Origin: Actinomycetes bacterium
GTDB taxonomy: Bacteria > Actinomycetota > Thermoleophilia > BMS3ABIN01
Assembly (NCBI GenBank): GCA_021785935.1
Contig: JAJYOG010000003.1
Span: forward strand, 76,829-140,828
Reading direction: 5' to 3'
DNA: 64,000 nucleotides
This document shows, piece after piece, positions 7,448 through 14,910 of the stretch. Within the stretch, counting starts at the first letter, position 1, and each line of letters opens with the position of its first letter. The position numbers and the translations under genes were made by a program. Under the pieces are notes generated by a model. It searched no databases and was not told the DNA's origin. It saw only the letters and a program-made list of their open reading frames with translations.

Positions 7448-8631
7448 TGGCCCGCAAAGCAATCACCGGGAACGGAGCTATTGCGCTCGCCTTAAAGCAG
7501 GTCGAGCCCGACGTCATGGCCGCCTACCCGATCACACCACAGACCGAGATCGCCCAGAACTACGCCCAGTTCGTAGCTGACGGCGCCGTCAAGACAGAGT
7601 ATATTCCCGTGGAGAGCGAGCACAGCGCCATGAGCGCGGCCATAGGGTCCTGCGCGGCCGGCGCCCGCACCATTACCGCGACTTCATCGCAGGGCTTCGC
7701 GCTCATGTGGGAAATGCTTTTCATCGCCGCCTCGCTACGGCTGCCGCTGACGATGCCCGTGATTACGCGAGCGCTGTCCGGTCCCATCAATATTCATTGC
7801 GACCATTCAGATTCCATGGGCGGCCGCGACTGCGGCTGGATCCAGCTCTACGGCGAGGACGGCCAGGAAGGCTACGATAACGCCATCCAGGCTTTCCGCA
7901 TCGCCGAGCACATGGACGTGCGGTTGCCGGTGATGACCATGATCGACGGATTTATCATCAGCGGCGCCATCGGTCCCGTGGAAACACTCCCGGACGCCGA
8001 GGTCAAGAAGTTCGTTGGTGACTATACAGCGCTCAACCCGCTGCTGAACGTCGAGAATCCGGTCACCATCGGCGCCTTTGACAGCCTCGGCGGCTGGTAT
8101 TTCGAGCACAAGGTGGCGCAAAACCGGGCCATGGAAAACGCCATGAAGGTTATCGAGGAAGTCGGCGCCGAGTATGGCAAGCTGAGCGGCCGGGCCTATT
8201 CACATTTCAAAACCCATCAGATCGAAGACGCTGAAATCGTGCTGGTCGCCATCGGCTCGGCGGCGGGCAACGTCAAGACCATGGTCGACACGCTCCGCGC
8301 CGAAGGCAAGAAGGTCGGCATGCTCAAGGTGCGCACCTTCCGCCCCTTCCCCTACGAGCAGATCCGGGCGGCGCTCTCGGGAGCCAAGGTAATCGGCGTC
8401 ATGGACCGCTCAGATTCTTACGGCGCCCAGGGCGGACCGCTGTTCACCGAGATCAGCGCCGCCATGTTCGGCGGCGATACGCGGCCGAAGATGTTCAATT
8501 TCATCTACGGCCTCGGCGGCCGGGACATCTTCCCGGATGACATCCGGGGAGCCGTGGAGACGCTCGAACAGGCGGCCGCGGGAGAGCAGGTATCACAGAC
8601 AAGACATTATCTCAACGTGAGAGAGGGGTGA
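7447..8631 (+). CDS. porA: 2-oxoacid:ferredoxin oxidoreductase, alpha subunit
   Basis: The 394-residue alpha subunit starts at ATG 7447 within TAATG, preceded by GGAGGAG. An upstream in-frame ATG at 7426 would add seven residues inside porD and is unlikely. Diagnostic segments are AAYPITPQTEIAQNYA, a TATSSQGFALMWEM stretch, and the C-terminal domain with GVMDRSDSYGAQGGPL. It contributes the substrate-binding pyrimidine-side half of the active site. The length agrees with archaeal and bacterial PorA. Confidence 0.93.
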   Translation: MARKAITGNGAIALALKQVEPDVMAAYPITPQTEIAQNYAQFVADGAVKTEYIPVESEHSAMSAAIGSCAAGARTITATSSQGFALMWEMLFIAASLRLPLTMPVITRALSGPINIHCDHSDSMGGRDCGWIQLYGEDGQEGYDNAIQAFRIAEHMDVRLPVMTMIDGFIISGAIGPVETLPDAEVKKFVGDYTALNPLLNVENPVTIGAFDSLGGWYFEHKVAQNRAMENAMKVIEEVGAEYGKLSGRAYSHFKTHQIEDAEIVLVAIGSAAGNVKTMVDTLRAEGKKVGMLKVRTFRPFPYEQIRAALSGAKVIGVMDRSDSYGAQGGPLFTEISAAMFGGDTRPKMFNFIYGLGGRDIFPDDIRGAVETLEQAAAGEQVSQTRHYLNVREG

Positions 8632-8637
8632 TTCCAG

Positions 8638-9567
8638 TTGGCCAAGCCCAAGGAAATAGCGAATAAACCAGAAAGACTCACCGGAGGACACAGGCTCTGC
8701 GCCGGCTGCGGCGCTCCTATCAACGTGCGGCAGGTAATGAGCGTCTGCCCGGGACCGGCCGTGGTCAGCGTGGCCACTGGCTGTCTCGAGGTATCGACGA
8801 CAATTTATCCGTATACCGCGTGGCGTGATTCCATGATCCATTCGGCGTTCGAGAACGCCAGCGCCACGATCAGCGGCGTCGAGACCGCCTACCGGGCCCT
8901 GAAAAAGCAGGGCAAGGTCAAGGAAGACATGTACTTCGTGGCCTTTGGCGGTGACGGCGGCACCTACGACATCGGCCTGCAGTCGCTCTCGGGCGCGGTC
9001 GAGCGCGGCCATAACTTCGTTTATGTCTGCTACGACAACGGAGCCTATATGAATACCGGCTTCCAGCGCTCGAGCGCTACTCCCTGCGGCGCCTGGACAA
9101 CAACCAGCCCCGTGGGCAAGGAAGCGGCCGGCAAGCAGCAAAACCGTAAGGACCTGACGGCGATATTGGCGGCGCACGACATTCCCTACGCCGCCACGGC
9201 TTCACCGCACAACTTCAAGGACCTGATGAACAAGGCCGAGAAGGCGTTCACCACGCCCGGGCCGGCCTTCCTCAACGTGATCTCGCCGTGCCCCCGCGGC
9301 TGGCGGACTCCCGGCGACCAGACCATCGCCCTGGCCAAGGAAGCGGTGCAGTCGTGCTACTGGCCGCTTTACGAGGTCGAGAACGGCAAGTACAAGATCA
9401 ACTACAAGCCCAAGGGCGACAAGAAAACGCCGGTCGCCGACTGGATGAAGAAGCAGGGACGCTTCGCCCACCTGTTCAAGCCGGGCAACAAAGCGTTGCT
9501 GGAAGATATCCAGGCGTATGTGGACCGGAAGTGGGAGGAGCTCCTAAAGAAAGAGGAATGCCTGTAA
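8638..9567 (+). CDS. porB: 2-oxoacid:ferredoxin oxidoreductase, beta (TPP-binding) subunit
   Basis: The 309-residue beta subunit binds thiamine diphosphate: GHRLCAGCGAP near the N terminus, then GGDGGTYDIGLQSLSG and YDNGAYMNTGFQRSS, as in the family. The start is a TTG at 8638, six bases after the porA stop, with GAGAGGGG upstream. The 3' end (about the last 117 codons) recurs as a decayed copy at 11077-11493. A GC-rich hairpin at 9684-9709 ends the operon. Confidence 0.92.
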   Translation: MAKPKEIANKPERLTGGHRLCAGCGAPINVRQVMSVCPGPAVVSVATGCLEVSTTIYPYTAWRDSMIHSAFENASATISGVETAYRALKKQGKVKEDMYFVAFGGDGGTYDIGLQSLSGAVERGHNFVYVCYDNGAYMNTGFQRSSATPCGAWTTTSPVGKEAAGKQQNRKDLTAILAAHDIPYAATASPHNFKDLMNKAEKAFTTPGPAFLNVISPCPRGWRTPGDQTIALAKEAVQSCYWPLYEVENGKYKINYKPKGDKKTPVADWMKKQGRFAHLFKPGNKALLEDIQAYVDRKWEELLKKEECL

Positions 9568-9610
9568 AGCGGAGGCTGGATGCTGGATTCTAGATAAAAA
9601 CAGGGGACCT

Positions 9611-9665
9611 ACGTTTCCTGTGTTTCCTGACTCTTGAGCCTGACTCATTCTTGAGCCTGACTCAT
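9611..9665. repeat. dispersed ACGTTTCCT repeat and 17-nt tandem repeat
   Basis: ACGTTTCCTGTGTTTCCT at 9611-9628 recurs with small changes at 10995-11011 and 11500-11517. These copies mark the 3' side of porB, the flank of the MntA/HepT genes and the end of the porB-like pseudogene. Directly after copy one, the 17-mer beginning TCTTGAGCC occurs twice in tandem (9632-9648 and 9649-9665). These look like remnants of duplication or of a mobile element. Confidence 0.55.
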
Positions 9666-9666
9666 A

Positions 9667-9924
9667 TTAGTGCAGAACTATCGGGCGGCCCCTTTTGGGG
9701 CCGCCTTTTGCTTCATGCATCCGGAATCTTCTAAGAACGGAATCGTTGTTTGTAGAAGTGCTGGATGCATTTTGAGTATTTGTTTTATTCGCTGTGTAGG
9801 AATTTTGGCTCGTTCGTGATGTATCAACTGAGGTAGAATCTTCGTTGCTTCCGCATGAGCCTATAAAAAGAGAGATAAAGATAATAAGTGAAATTCGACC
9901 AGACAAGAACAAAAATCTTCTCAT
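9667..9924 (-). CDS. small putative lipoprotein, Ser/Thr/Asn-rich
   Basis: From ATG 9924 the 85-residue product has a basic start (MRRFLFL), a hydrophobic segment and a lipobox-like FIGSC at about residue 24. A low-complexity Ser/Thr/Asn-rich tail follows. The 3' end runs through the por-operon terminator hairpin, which encodes an odd GGPKRGRP tail. The gene may therefore be truncated or not real. No ribosome site is convincing. No family is recognised. Confidence 0.3.
   Translation of the reverse strand: MRRFLFLSGRISLIIFISLFIGSCGSNEDSTSVDTSRTSQNSYTANKTNTQNASSTSTNNDSVLRRFRMHEAKGGPKRGRPIVLH
9684..9709 (+). terminator. terminator of the porCDAB operon
   Basis: GGCGGCCCC (9684-9692), a TTTT loop and GGGGCCGCC (9697-9705) form a perfect 9-bp stem followed by TTTT. 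It lies about 115 nt after the porB stop. A similar hairpin follows the porB-like pseudogene at 11561-11584, so the duplication included the terminator. Confidence 0.8.
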
Positions 9925-10277
9925 TGAAAAGCCTCTCCATACGAATATCTTGTCAATTTGTAAAAAGCAAAAAATACCCTCGCCAATGAATGTCAACTTG
10001 CCTTTTCGTGTTGATCAGACAACGTTCTTAAATCTCAACTGATGGTTCATCGCTTGACTTTAATGGGCTTCCTCCCCGCCACGTTGCAGGGATTGTACTG
10101 AAGCAAAAGGCTGGAGCGACCCGAAATCCGCCTGTTTCATCGATATTCAAATAAAGAATACGGTTAATCAGTCGGATTGAGTATGTTGAGTTCAGAAAAA
10201 AGAGGAGAAAGGAGAAGCTATAATAATAGAAACCTGATACCAGCCTATATAAATGCTGGATCATCGTAAAGCTGGGT
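9925..10277. other. AT-rich gap without a supported gene
   Basis: No open frame here has both a plausible start and recognisable composition. A 95-codon minus-strand frame from 10315 runs through it, but it is rich in Phe/Tyr/Ser, has no ribosome site and overlaps the HepT gene. The stretch is AT-richer than the flanking por genes. That fits an acquired or degenerate segment between porB and the MntA/HepT pair. Confidence 0.4.
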
Positions 10278-10604
10278 TCATGACTCCAATTTCGAAACGA
10301 GATCGGGGAGATCACTCTTTACTATTTCCCACAGGATATCCAGGTCAACTGAATCGTATCCGTGGATCAGCTTGTTACGAAGGCTCACGATCTGAGTCCA
10401 CGGGATATCCGGCTTACTTTTTCGCCCTTTTTCAGTAACTCTGCTGGCGGCTTCACCTATGATCTCAATCAGACGGACCAATGCCAATTCCAGGACTCTG
10501 TCAGTATCCAGATCATTACGATTCCTACCATCGACGAGCTCAAGAGTTTCATTGGAATAATCGAGCATATGCTGCATGCGAACATCGTCGTCATGCAGCG
10601 TCAT
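10278..10604 (-). CDS. hepT: HepT-like HEPN toxin (DUF86)
   Basis: The 108-residue product from ATG 10604 has the HEPN RNase motif Rx4H as RNKLIH (Arg76-His81), followed by GYD. The tyrosine of this HGY segment is the residue that MntA AMPylates in characterised systems. HepT is an RNase toxin held in check by its nucleotidyltransferase partner. The gene overlaps the 3' end of the MntA gene by 14 nt on the same strand. An upstream in-frame start would add seven residues but has no better ribosome site. Confidence 0.85.
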   Translation of the reverse strand: MTLHDDDVRMQHMLDYSNETLELVDGRNRNDLDTDRVLELALVRLIEIIGEAASRVTEKGRKSKPDIPWTQIVSLRNKLIHGYDSVDLDILWEIVKSDLPDLVSKLES

Positions 10605-10893
10605 AAAGCACCTCTGCTTTTTCAATTACCTTATCTCGGAAATAGTGGCTCAGAAATTGTGATGTATTTAGATCCACTCTATGGCCAATTATTTTCGAAA
10701 GCTCATCCTGCATGGAAAAAAAAGCCAGTCCTGGGACATACCCTGCTTCAAATTCAACCAGGATATCGATATCGCTCGCGGGATTGAAGTCATCTCTGAT
10801 GAAAGAGCCAAAGAAAGCCAATTTCTTTATGTGGTGACGCCTGCAAAAAGTATGCAACTCGACTTCCGGTATTTCAATCTGATGCCTCTTCAT
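10591..10893 (-). CDS. mntA: MntA-like minimal nucleotidyltransferase antitoxin
   Basis: This is a 100-residue nucleotidyltransferase with the GSF...DxD signature: FFGSF (about residue 27-31) and SDIDILVEF (Asp41, Asp43). I chose ATG 10893 because GAGGAG lies six bases upstream. In known MntA/HepT pairs this protein AMPylates and neutralises the HEPN toxin. The pair sits between porB and a decayed copy of the porB 3' end, so it may have arrived with that duplication. Confidence 0.85.
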   Translation of the reverse strand: MKRHQIEIPEVELHTFCRRHHIKKLAFFGSFIRDDFNPASDIDILVEFEAGYVPGLAFFSMQDELSKIIGHRVDLNTSQFLSHYFRDKVIEKAEVLYDAA

Positions 10894-11076
10894 GATCGCT
10901 CCTCGCAACAGGATTAGACCCTGGACGAAATTATACCATCAAGAGTTTTTTCATTCAGGCTTAAGTGGACAGGAAACGTGCCTGCAGGGGACTTACGTTT
11001 CCTATGTTCCTGAATACGGCCCCTCTTAATCGATAAATACTCGATTTTGCAAGACTTCTAGCTTCGCTGAGGTGCT

Positions 11077-11493
11077 ACTTCAAGGATCTGATGAACAAGG
11101 CGGAGAATGCGTTCACGAGTCCGGGGCGGCGTTCCTCAACGTGATCTCGCCCTGCCCGCGCGGCTGGCGGGCAAGGCTACAGGAGATAGCACGTCAGGAG
11201 GCCGATCTCGCCCTGCCCGCGCAGCTGGAGGGCGCCCGGCAACCAGACCATCGCCGCCGGCCAAGGAAGCGGTGCAATCGTGTTACTGGCCGCTCTACGA
11301 GGTCGAGAACGGCAAGTACAAGATCAACTGCAAGCCCAAAGGCGACAAGAAAACACCGGTCGCCGACTGGATGAAGAAGCAGGGGCGTTTCGCCCACCTG
11401 TTCAAGCCGGGCAACGAAGCCCTGCACGAGGACATCCAGGCGCACATCGACCGCAAGTAGGAAGAGCTCTTAAAGAAAGAAGAGTGCTTGTAG
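11077..11493 (+). pseudogene. decayed duplicate of the porB 3' end
   Basis: From ACTTCAAGGATCTGATGAAC onward this stretch follows the last part of porB (9212-9567) at the nucleotide level. It includes the segments for FLNVISPCPRGW and for CYWPLYEVENGKYKIN. It is broken by an internal partial tandem duplication of the CTCGCCCTGCCCGCGC region, by frame changes, and by a TGG-to-TAG change at 11458-11460. The resemblance continues past the porB stop into the ACGTTTCCT repeat and a terminator like that at 9684. It is a segmental duplication flanking the MntA/HepT genes. Confidence 0.85.
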
Positions 11494-11560
11494 GGACGTA
11501 CGTTTCCTATGTTTCCTATTTGATATCAGCAGATACGTTTGATGGTATATCGATATTGAT

Positions 11561-11584
11561 CGGGCGGCCCTTGCGGGCCGCCCG
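11561..11584 (+). terminator. terminator-like hairpin after porB pseudogene
   Basis: CGGGCGGCCC (11561-11570), a TTGC loop and GGGCCGCCCG (11575-11584) form a perfect 10-bp stem. No T-run follows. It corresponds in position and sequence to the por-operon terminator and ends the duplicated segment. Confidence 0.55.
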
Positions 11585-11648
11585 AGTCATTCAAGCGAAA
11601 AATAAATAATGATTGCATTAAGCACACAATGTACTATAATCGTAACTC

Positions 11649-11924
11649 ATGAAATATTTTACCTGGGATAACGGGAAGAATGAGAAACTCATCGAAGAGC
11701 GTGGCATCTCGTTTGAAGAGATTGTATTTCATATCAGGGAAGGCGGCATCCTGGATATTCTGGACCATCCCAATCAAACCAGATATGCAGGTCAAAGAAT
11801 ATTCGTCATCGACGTGGAAGGATATGCATATCTGGTGCCCTTTGTGGAAACGGAAGACGAAATCTTTCTAAAAACCATCATTCCTAGCCGAAAGGCGACC
11901 AGAAAATATCTCAAAGGAGAATAA
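11649..11924 (+). CDS. BrnT-family toxin
   Basis: The 91-residue protein resembles BrnT RNase toxins. It has an N-terminal FTWDNGKNEKLIEERGISFEE, then a central strand region with GQRIFVIDVEGYAYLVPFVE, and a C-terminal IIPSRKATRKYL. BrnT toxins fold like RelE and cleave RNA. The gene overlaps its partner by one base (TAATG), as is usual for such pairs. AT content is higher than in the neighbouring por genes. Confidence 0.75.
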   Translation: MKYFTWDNGKNEKLIEERGISFEEIVFHIREGGILDILDHPNQTRYAGQRIFVIDVEGYAYLVPFVETEDEIFLKTIIPSRKATRKYLKGE

Positions 11925-12211
11925 TGGCTATAAAAAAAACTGAGGAAGAAGAGATTCTCGAATCTGTGGAACGTGAGGAATGGAGACCGGTAAAAAGGCT
12001 TTCTGCCGAGAAGAAGCGATACCGGGAATATGCGGATGCAACATTCCGGAAAGACCGGAGGATCAATATCCGGCTCTCGAGCAAGGACCTGATGGCGATC
12101 CAGAAACGTGCCCTTGAAGAGGGGATCCCTTATCAGACGCTCATTTCAAGCCTCTTGCACAAATACGTATCGGATCGACTGGTCGAAAAGGAGCGGAAGA
12201 GGTCTGCGTAA
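11924..12211 (+). CDS. antitoxin with ribbon-helix-helix/CopG-like C-terminus (BrnA-like)
   Basis: The 95-residue product is charged at the N terminus (TEEEEILESVEREEW). It has a DNA-binding pattern at about 47-85: RINIRLSSKDLMAIQKRALEEG, then IPYQTLISSLLHKYV. This is the ribbon-helix-helix form of BrnA/CopG antitoxins. It starts inside the toxin stop codon, so the two are coupled. It is expected to bind the toxin and repress the promoter upstream of 11649. Confidence 0.75.
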   Translation: MAIKKTEEEEILESVEREEWRPVKRLSAEKKRYREYADATFRKDRRINIRLSSKDLMAIQKRALEEGIPYQTLISSLLHKYVSDRLVEKERKRSA

Positions 12212-12383
12212 AGCACCAGGCGACAGAGGGACACCTGCTTTATTAGCACGGTAAATCCGGATAGTAAAACCATGAACTTTCCTCGCTGCTCTGCCCATGT
12301 TTGTCCATAAGTTTAAATCGATAGTGAAATTTCTGGTCTTGATATGGTTTGTGAAGAGGGTCGTATCCGTCAAACCTTGGGAG

Positions 12384-12406
12384 CCCCCCGGCAGAGCCGG
12401 GGGTTT
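12384..12406. terminator. terminator between BrnTA and DUF4143 genes
   Basis: CCCCCGGC (12385-12392), AGA loop and GCCGGGGG (12396-12403) are followed by TTT on the plus strand. It ends the BrnT/BrnA transcript and lies just past the stop of the convergent DUF4143 gene, so it could act in both directions. The 170 nt before it hold no supported gene. Confidence 0.6.
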
Positions 12407-12417
12407 ACTCATTTTGA

Positions 12418-13611
12418 TTAGGATTTGATTTTACTCAGCTGGTGGGCTAGCGATGGCAGTGAGATTGCCTGGATATCATCGCCCAGGGGATATGTTTCGT
12501 CCCCCGGATAAACAACAAACCTGCGGGCGGGGTCCAGGTCCTTGCATGCCGAGTGAAACCCGCGCTCCACCTGCGGAGCCAGGCTTCGTTTGATCTCGAT
12601 AGCCCACAACCGTCCCTCGGGGAAGTTCAGCACCAGGTCGATCTCCGCACCACCGCTGGACCGGTAAAAATATCCATCCACGCCGTCAGGTGAAACAGCC
12701 AGCAGATTTTCAACGACAAAACCTTCCCAGCTTGCGCCCGCTACCGGATGCGAAAGCAATGCCTCCCTGTCGCTGATTCCCAGCAAGCTATGAACAAGGC
12801 CGCTGTCACGAACATAAACCTTGGGGGATTTCACCAGCCGTTTGCCAACATTGGTGCGCCAGGGAGGCAGCCTGCGGACAAGCAGCAGATCGACGAGCAA
12901 ATCGATATAGGAGGCAGCGGTCTTGGCGTCTACCCCAAGGCTGCGTGCCAGTTGGGCGATGTTGAGGAGCCCGCCCTGACCGTGAGCAAGCATGGTCCAG
13001 AATCGGCGCAGGGTCTCCGCTGCTATGCGGGGGCCGAACTGAGGAATATCCCGTTCCAGATAAGTTCGGATAAAATCCTGACGCCAGCGGAAGCTTACCG
13101 CATCATCGGAGGCGAGATAACTCTCGGGGAAACCGCCAAGGAGCCATAGGCGGTCCTTCGAATCTACCGAAGCCTTTTTTTCATTCGTACTTGTTTCCAG
13201 TACATCGAATGGAGATAGCTCCAGATAGCTGACCCGCCCCGCGAGTGTCTCTCCCGACTGCTTGAGCAGATCCAAAGAAGCAGAACCCAGTAGCAGGTAA
13301 AGGCCATCGCGCTTTCCTTTACGTCGTGCGCGGTCGATCAGACCGCGCAGCACAGGGAACAGGCCCGGGGTGCGGTGGATTTCGTCCAGGATGACCAACT
13401 GCTCAAGATGGCCGGCCAGATACAGTTCAGGCTCTGAGAGCTTTGCAAGGTCCTGCTCGGATTCCAGGTCCAGATAAATTGCACGGTCTTTCTTTTCCAG
13501 AGACAACGCCAGCGTTGTTTTTCCAACCTGCCGCGGACCAAGCAGCACCACGGCAGGGGTTTCCCGCAGCCGCTGTTTCAATATTGGAAGAATTCGACGC
13601 TTAATCATCAT
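12418..13611 (-). CDS. AAA-type ATP-binding protein with DUF4143
   Basis: The 397-residue protein has a Walker A motif GPRQVGKTT near residue 25 and a Walker B-like LVILDEIHR near 75. The C-terminal DUF4143 region includes WEGFVVENLL and FYRSSGGAEIDLVL, which resembles a nuclease-fold segment. Members of this family are widespread, often in accessory regions, and their function is unsettled. A second, clearly different member is at 43433-44560. The gene lies between two toxin-antitoxin pairs. Confidence 0.85.
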   Translation of the reverse strand: MMIKRRILPILKQRLRETPAVVLLGPRQVGKTTLALSLEKKDRAIYLDLESEQDLAKLSEPELYLAGHLEQLVILDEIHRTPGLFPVLRGLIDRARRKGKRDGLYLLLGSASLDLLKQSGETLAGRVSYLELSPFDVLETSTNEKKASVDSKDRLWLLGGFPESYLASDDAVSFRWRQDFIRTYLERDIPQFGPRIAAETLRRFWTMLAHGQGGLLNIAQLARSLGVDAKTAASYIDLLVDLLLVRRLPPWRTNVGKRLVKSPKVYVRDSGLVHSLLGISDREALLSHPVAGASWEGFVVENLLAVSPDGVDGYFYRSSGGAEIDLVLNFPEGRLWAIEIKRSLAPQVERGFHSACKDLDPARRFVVYPGDETYPLGDDIQAISLPSLAHQLSKIKS

Positions 13612-13646
13612 TCCAATTATGGAATACTATTCCGGTAATTGCAATG

Positions 13647-13967
13647 TTATTTATGACCGTAGCGCGTTTCTCTGCCTTTCTGCCTGATCCTTGCCTTTTT
13701 GTAAACAGCGAGCTTTTCCCGCTTGCCGACAGCAATCACAAGCACACAGATTTTCTTGTCCTGGACCTCATACACGAGCCGGTAACCAGAAGCGCGCAAC
13801 TTGATCTTGTAATGATTTGGGAATCCGTAAAGCTGACTGGCTGGAACATGCGGGTTTTCAAGGCGCTCCGCCAGTTTCTTCTTGAATTGCAGCTGGACTG
13901 GGCGGTCCAGCTTCTTCCATTCCCTGAGCGCAGTGGGAAGGAACTGGAGCCGGTAGCTAGAGCTCAT
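13647..13967 (-). CDS. RelE/ParE-type toxin
   Basis: The 106-residue protein shows the RelE pattern: YRLQFLPTALREWKKLD at the start, LYGFPNHYKIKLRASGYRLVYEV in the middle and VLVIAVGKREKLAVYKKA near the end. RelE toxins cut mRNA in the ribosome A site. It overlaps the antitoxin gene by 11 nt, antitoxin first. It has a basic C-terminal tail of about 15 residues. Confidence 0.88.
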   Translation of the reverse strand: MSSSYRLQFLPTALREWKKLDRPVQLQFKKKLAERLENPHVPASQLYGFPNHYKIKLRASGYRLVYEVQDKKICVLVIAVGKREKLAVYKKARIRQKGRETRYGHK

Positions 13968-14208
13968 AGATGTCGACTTCGACGGCCTCTATCTTTTCAT
14001 GCTGCCGCTCGCTGACGATCTGGCCGAGCTGATAGTCTTCAAGCCTTTCCATTATCATTTCGTACGTGTCAGCAGGAATCAGGTAGGCGGTTGGAGTGTT
14101 GTGATTGAGAATCGCGACAGGCTCGCCTTCTGATTTCTCGATCAGGGCGCTCGGATTTTTTTTCAATTCCGAAATACTGGCCGAGCAACTTGCAAGAACG
14201 GATTTCAT
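13957..14208 (-). CDS. Phd/YefM-type antitoxin
   Basis: The 83-residue protein has the Phd/YefM N-terminal DNA-binding layout: ISELKKNPSALIEKSEGEPVAILNHNTPTAYLIP. An acidic C-terminal segment (EAVEVDIYEL) is expected to wrap the toxin. It is the first gene of the pair and probably represses its own promoter in the gap that follows. Confidence 0.85.
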   Translation of the reverse strand: MKSVLASCSASISELKKNPSALIEKSEGEPVAILNHNTPTAYLIPADTYEMIMERLEDYQLGQIVSERQHEKIEAVEVDIYEL

Positions 14209-14910
14209 TATGCCACCTTTAGTTTTATGGTCATAATTACGTTCTTATTTTAGCACTGTTTTAATACCTGATTCAAGTGCCATCGAAGCGGGTATGAATC
14301 GAGGATACATAGCTCTAATTGCAGGCCTTATAAATCTTCCGCAGATTGATGAACAAAAAAGCGGCCTCTGGGGCCGCCCTATAATTTCAGCGAAACGTCA
14401 TTCTTCGCATTTCAAACAAACCGGCAGTTATTCTACGTACATATATTTAGCAAGGTAAATCGGGATAGCAATATGCCGCGCTAAGAACATAGCTATTGTC
14501 TTTACTGAGTAAAATGAACTGGTATCTAAATCTTTGATTTGCATAATCCCCAGGAGGGTTTTTTCAAGCCCGCCCCTCAAATAAAACCCTACTTATCAAG
14601 TTATATTTATGCCCCACAGTCAATCTTCACTCCCCGCAGGTCAATATCAATTATTTGATTATTAATAACTAGATAAGTCGTAAAAAAGCATCATGACAGA
14701 CATGAGATCCTGATGGATAATACTACTAATTATGATCAGTAGGTCAATTACTGAGCATAATACTTTAAGTATTGCTACTGATATTCAATTACCTGAATAT
14801 CACAAAGAATCTATTTTTTTGAAAGGAGGGGTGAGAGCGGGCATATGGGTGGGGGTGAAATATTTTTTGGAAATGAAAAATAACCTAGGGAAAGGGTCGG
14901 GGGAAGGGTT
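14209..14910. other. 702-nt AT-rich intergenic region
   Basis: No gene is supported here. GCGGCC (14361-14366) and GGCCGC (14372-14377) form a hairpin. On the minus strand it is followed by a T6 run, so it resembles an orphan terminator. AATACTT-T-AAGTATT at 14759-14773 is a perfect palindrome that could be an operator for the secreted gene at 14911. A G-rich purine tract (14820-14905) precedes that gene's TTG start. A 60-codon frame at 14732 lacks a ribosome site and reads through the tract, so I do not call it. Confidence 0.45.

Noticed and set aside
10028..10315. 95-codon minus-strand frame before HepT
   Set aside because: It has no ribosome site, overlaps the HepT gene and has a Phe/Tyr/Ser composition typical of AT-rich noncoding sequence.
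9601..11584. insertion sequence around MntA/HepT
   Set aside because: No transposase, terminal inverted repeats or target duplication are seen. The flanking repeats are explained by the porB 3' duplication.
12146..12412. 88-codon minus-strand frame over the BrnA end
   Set aside because: It overlaps the antitoxin gene and the terminator, and part of it encodes the hairpin itself.
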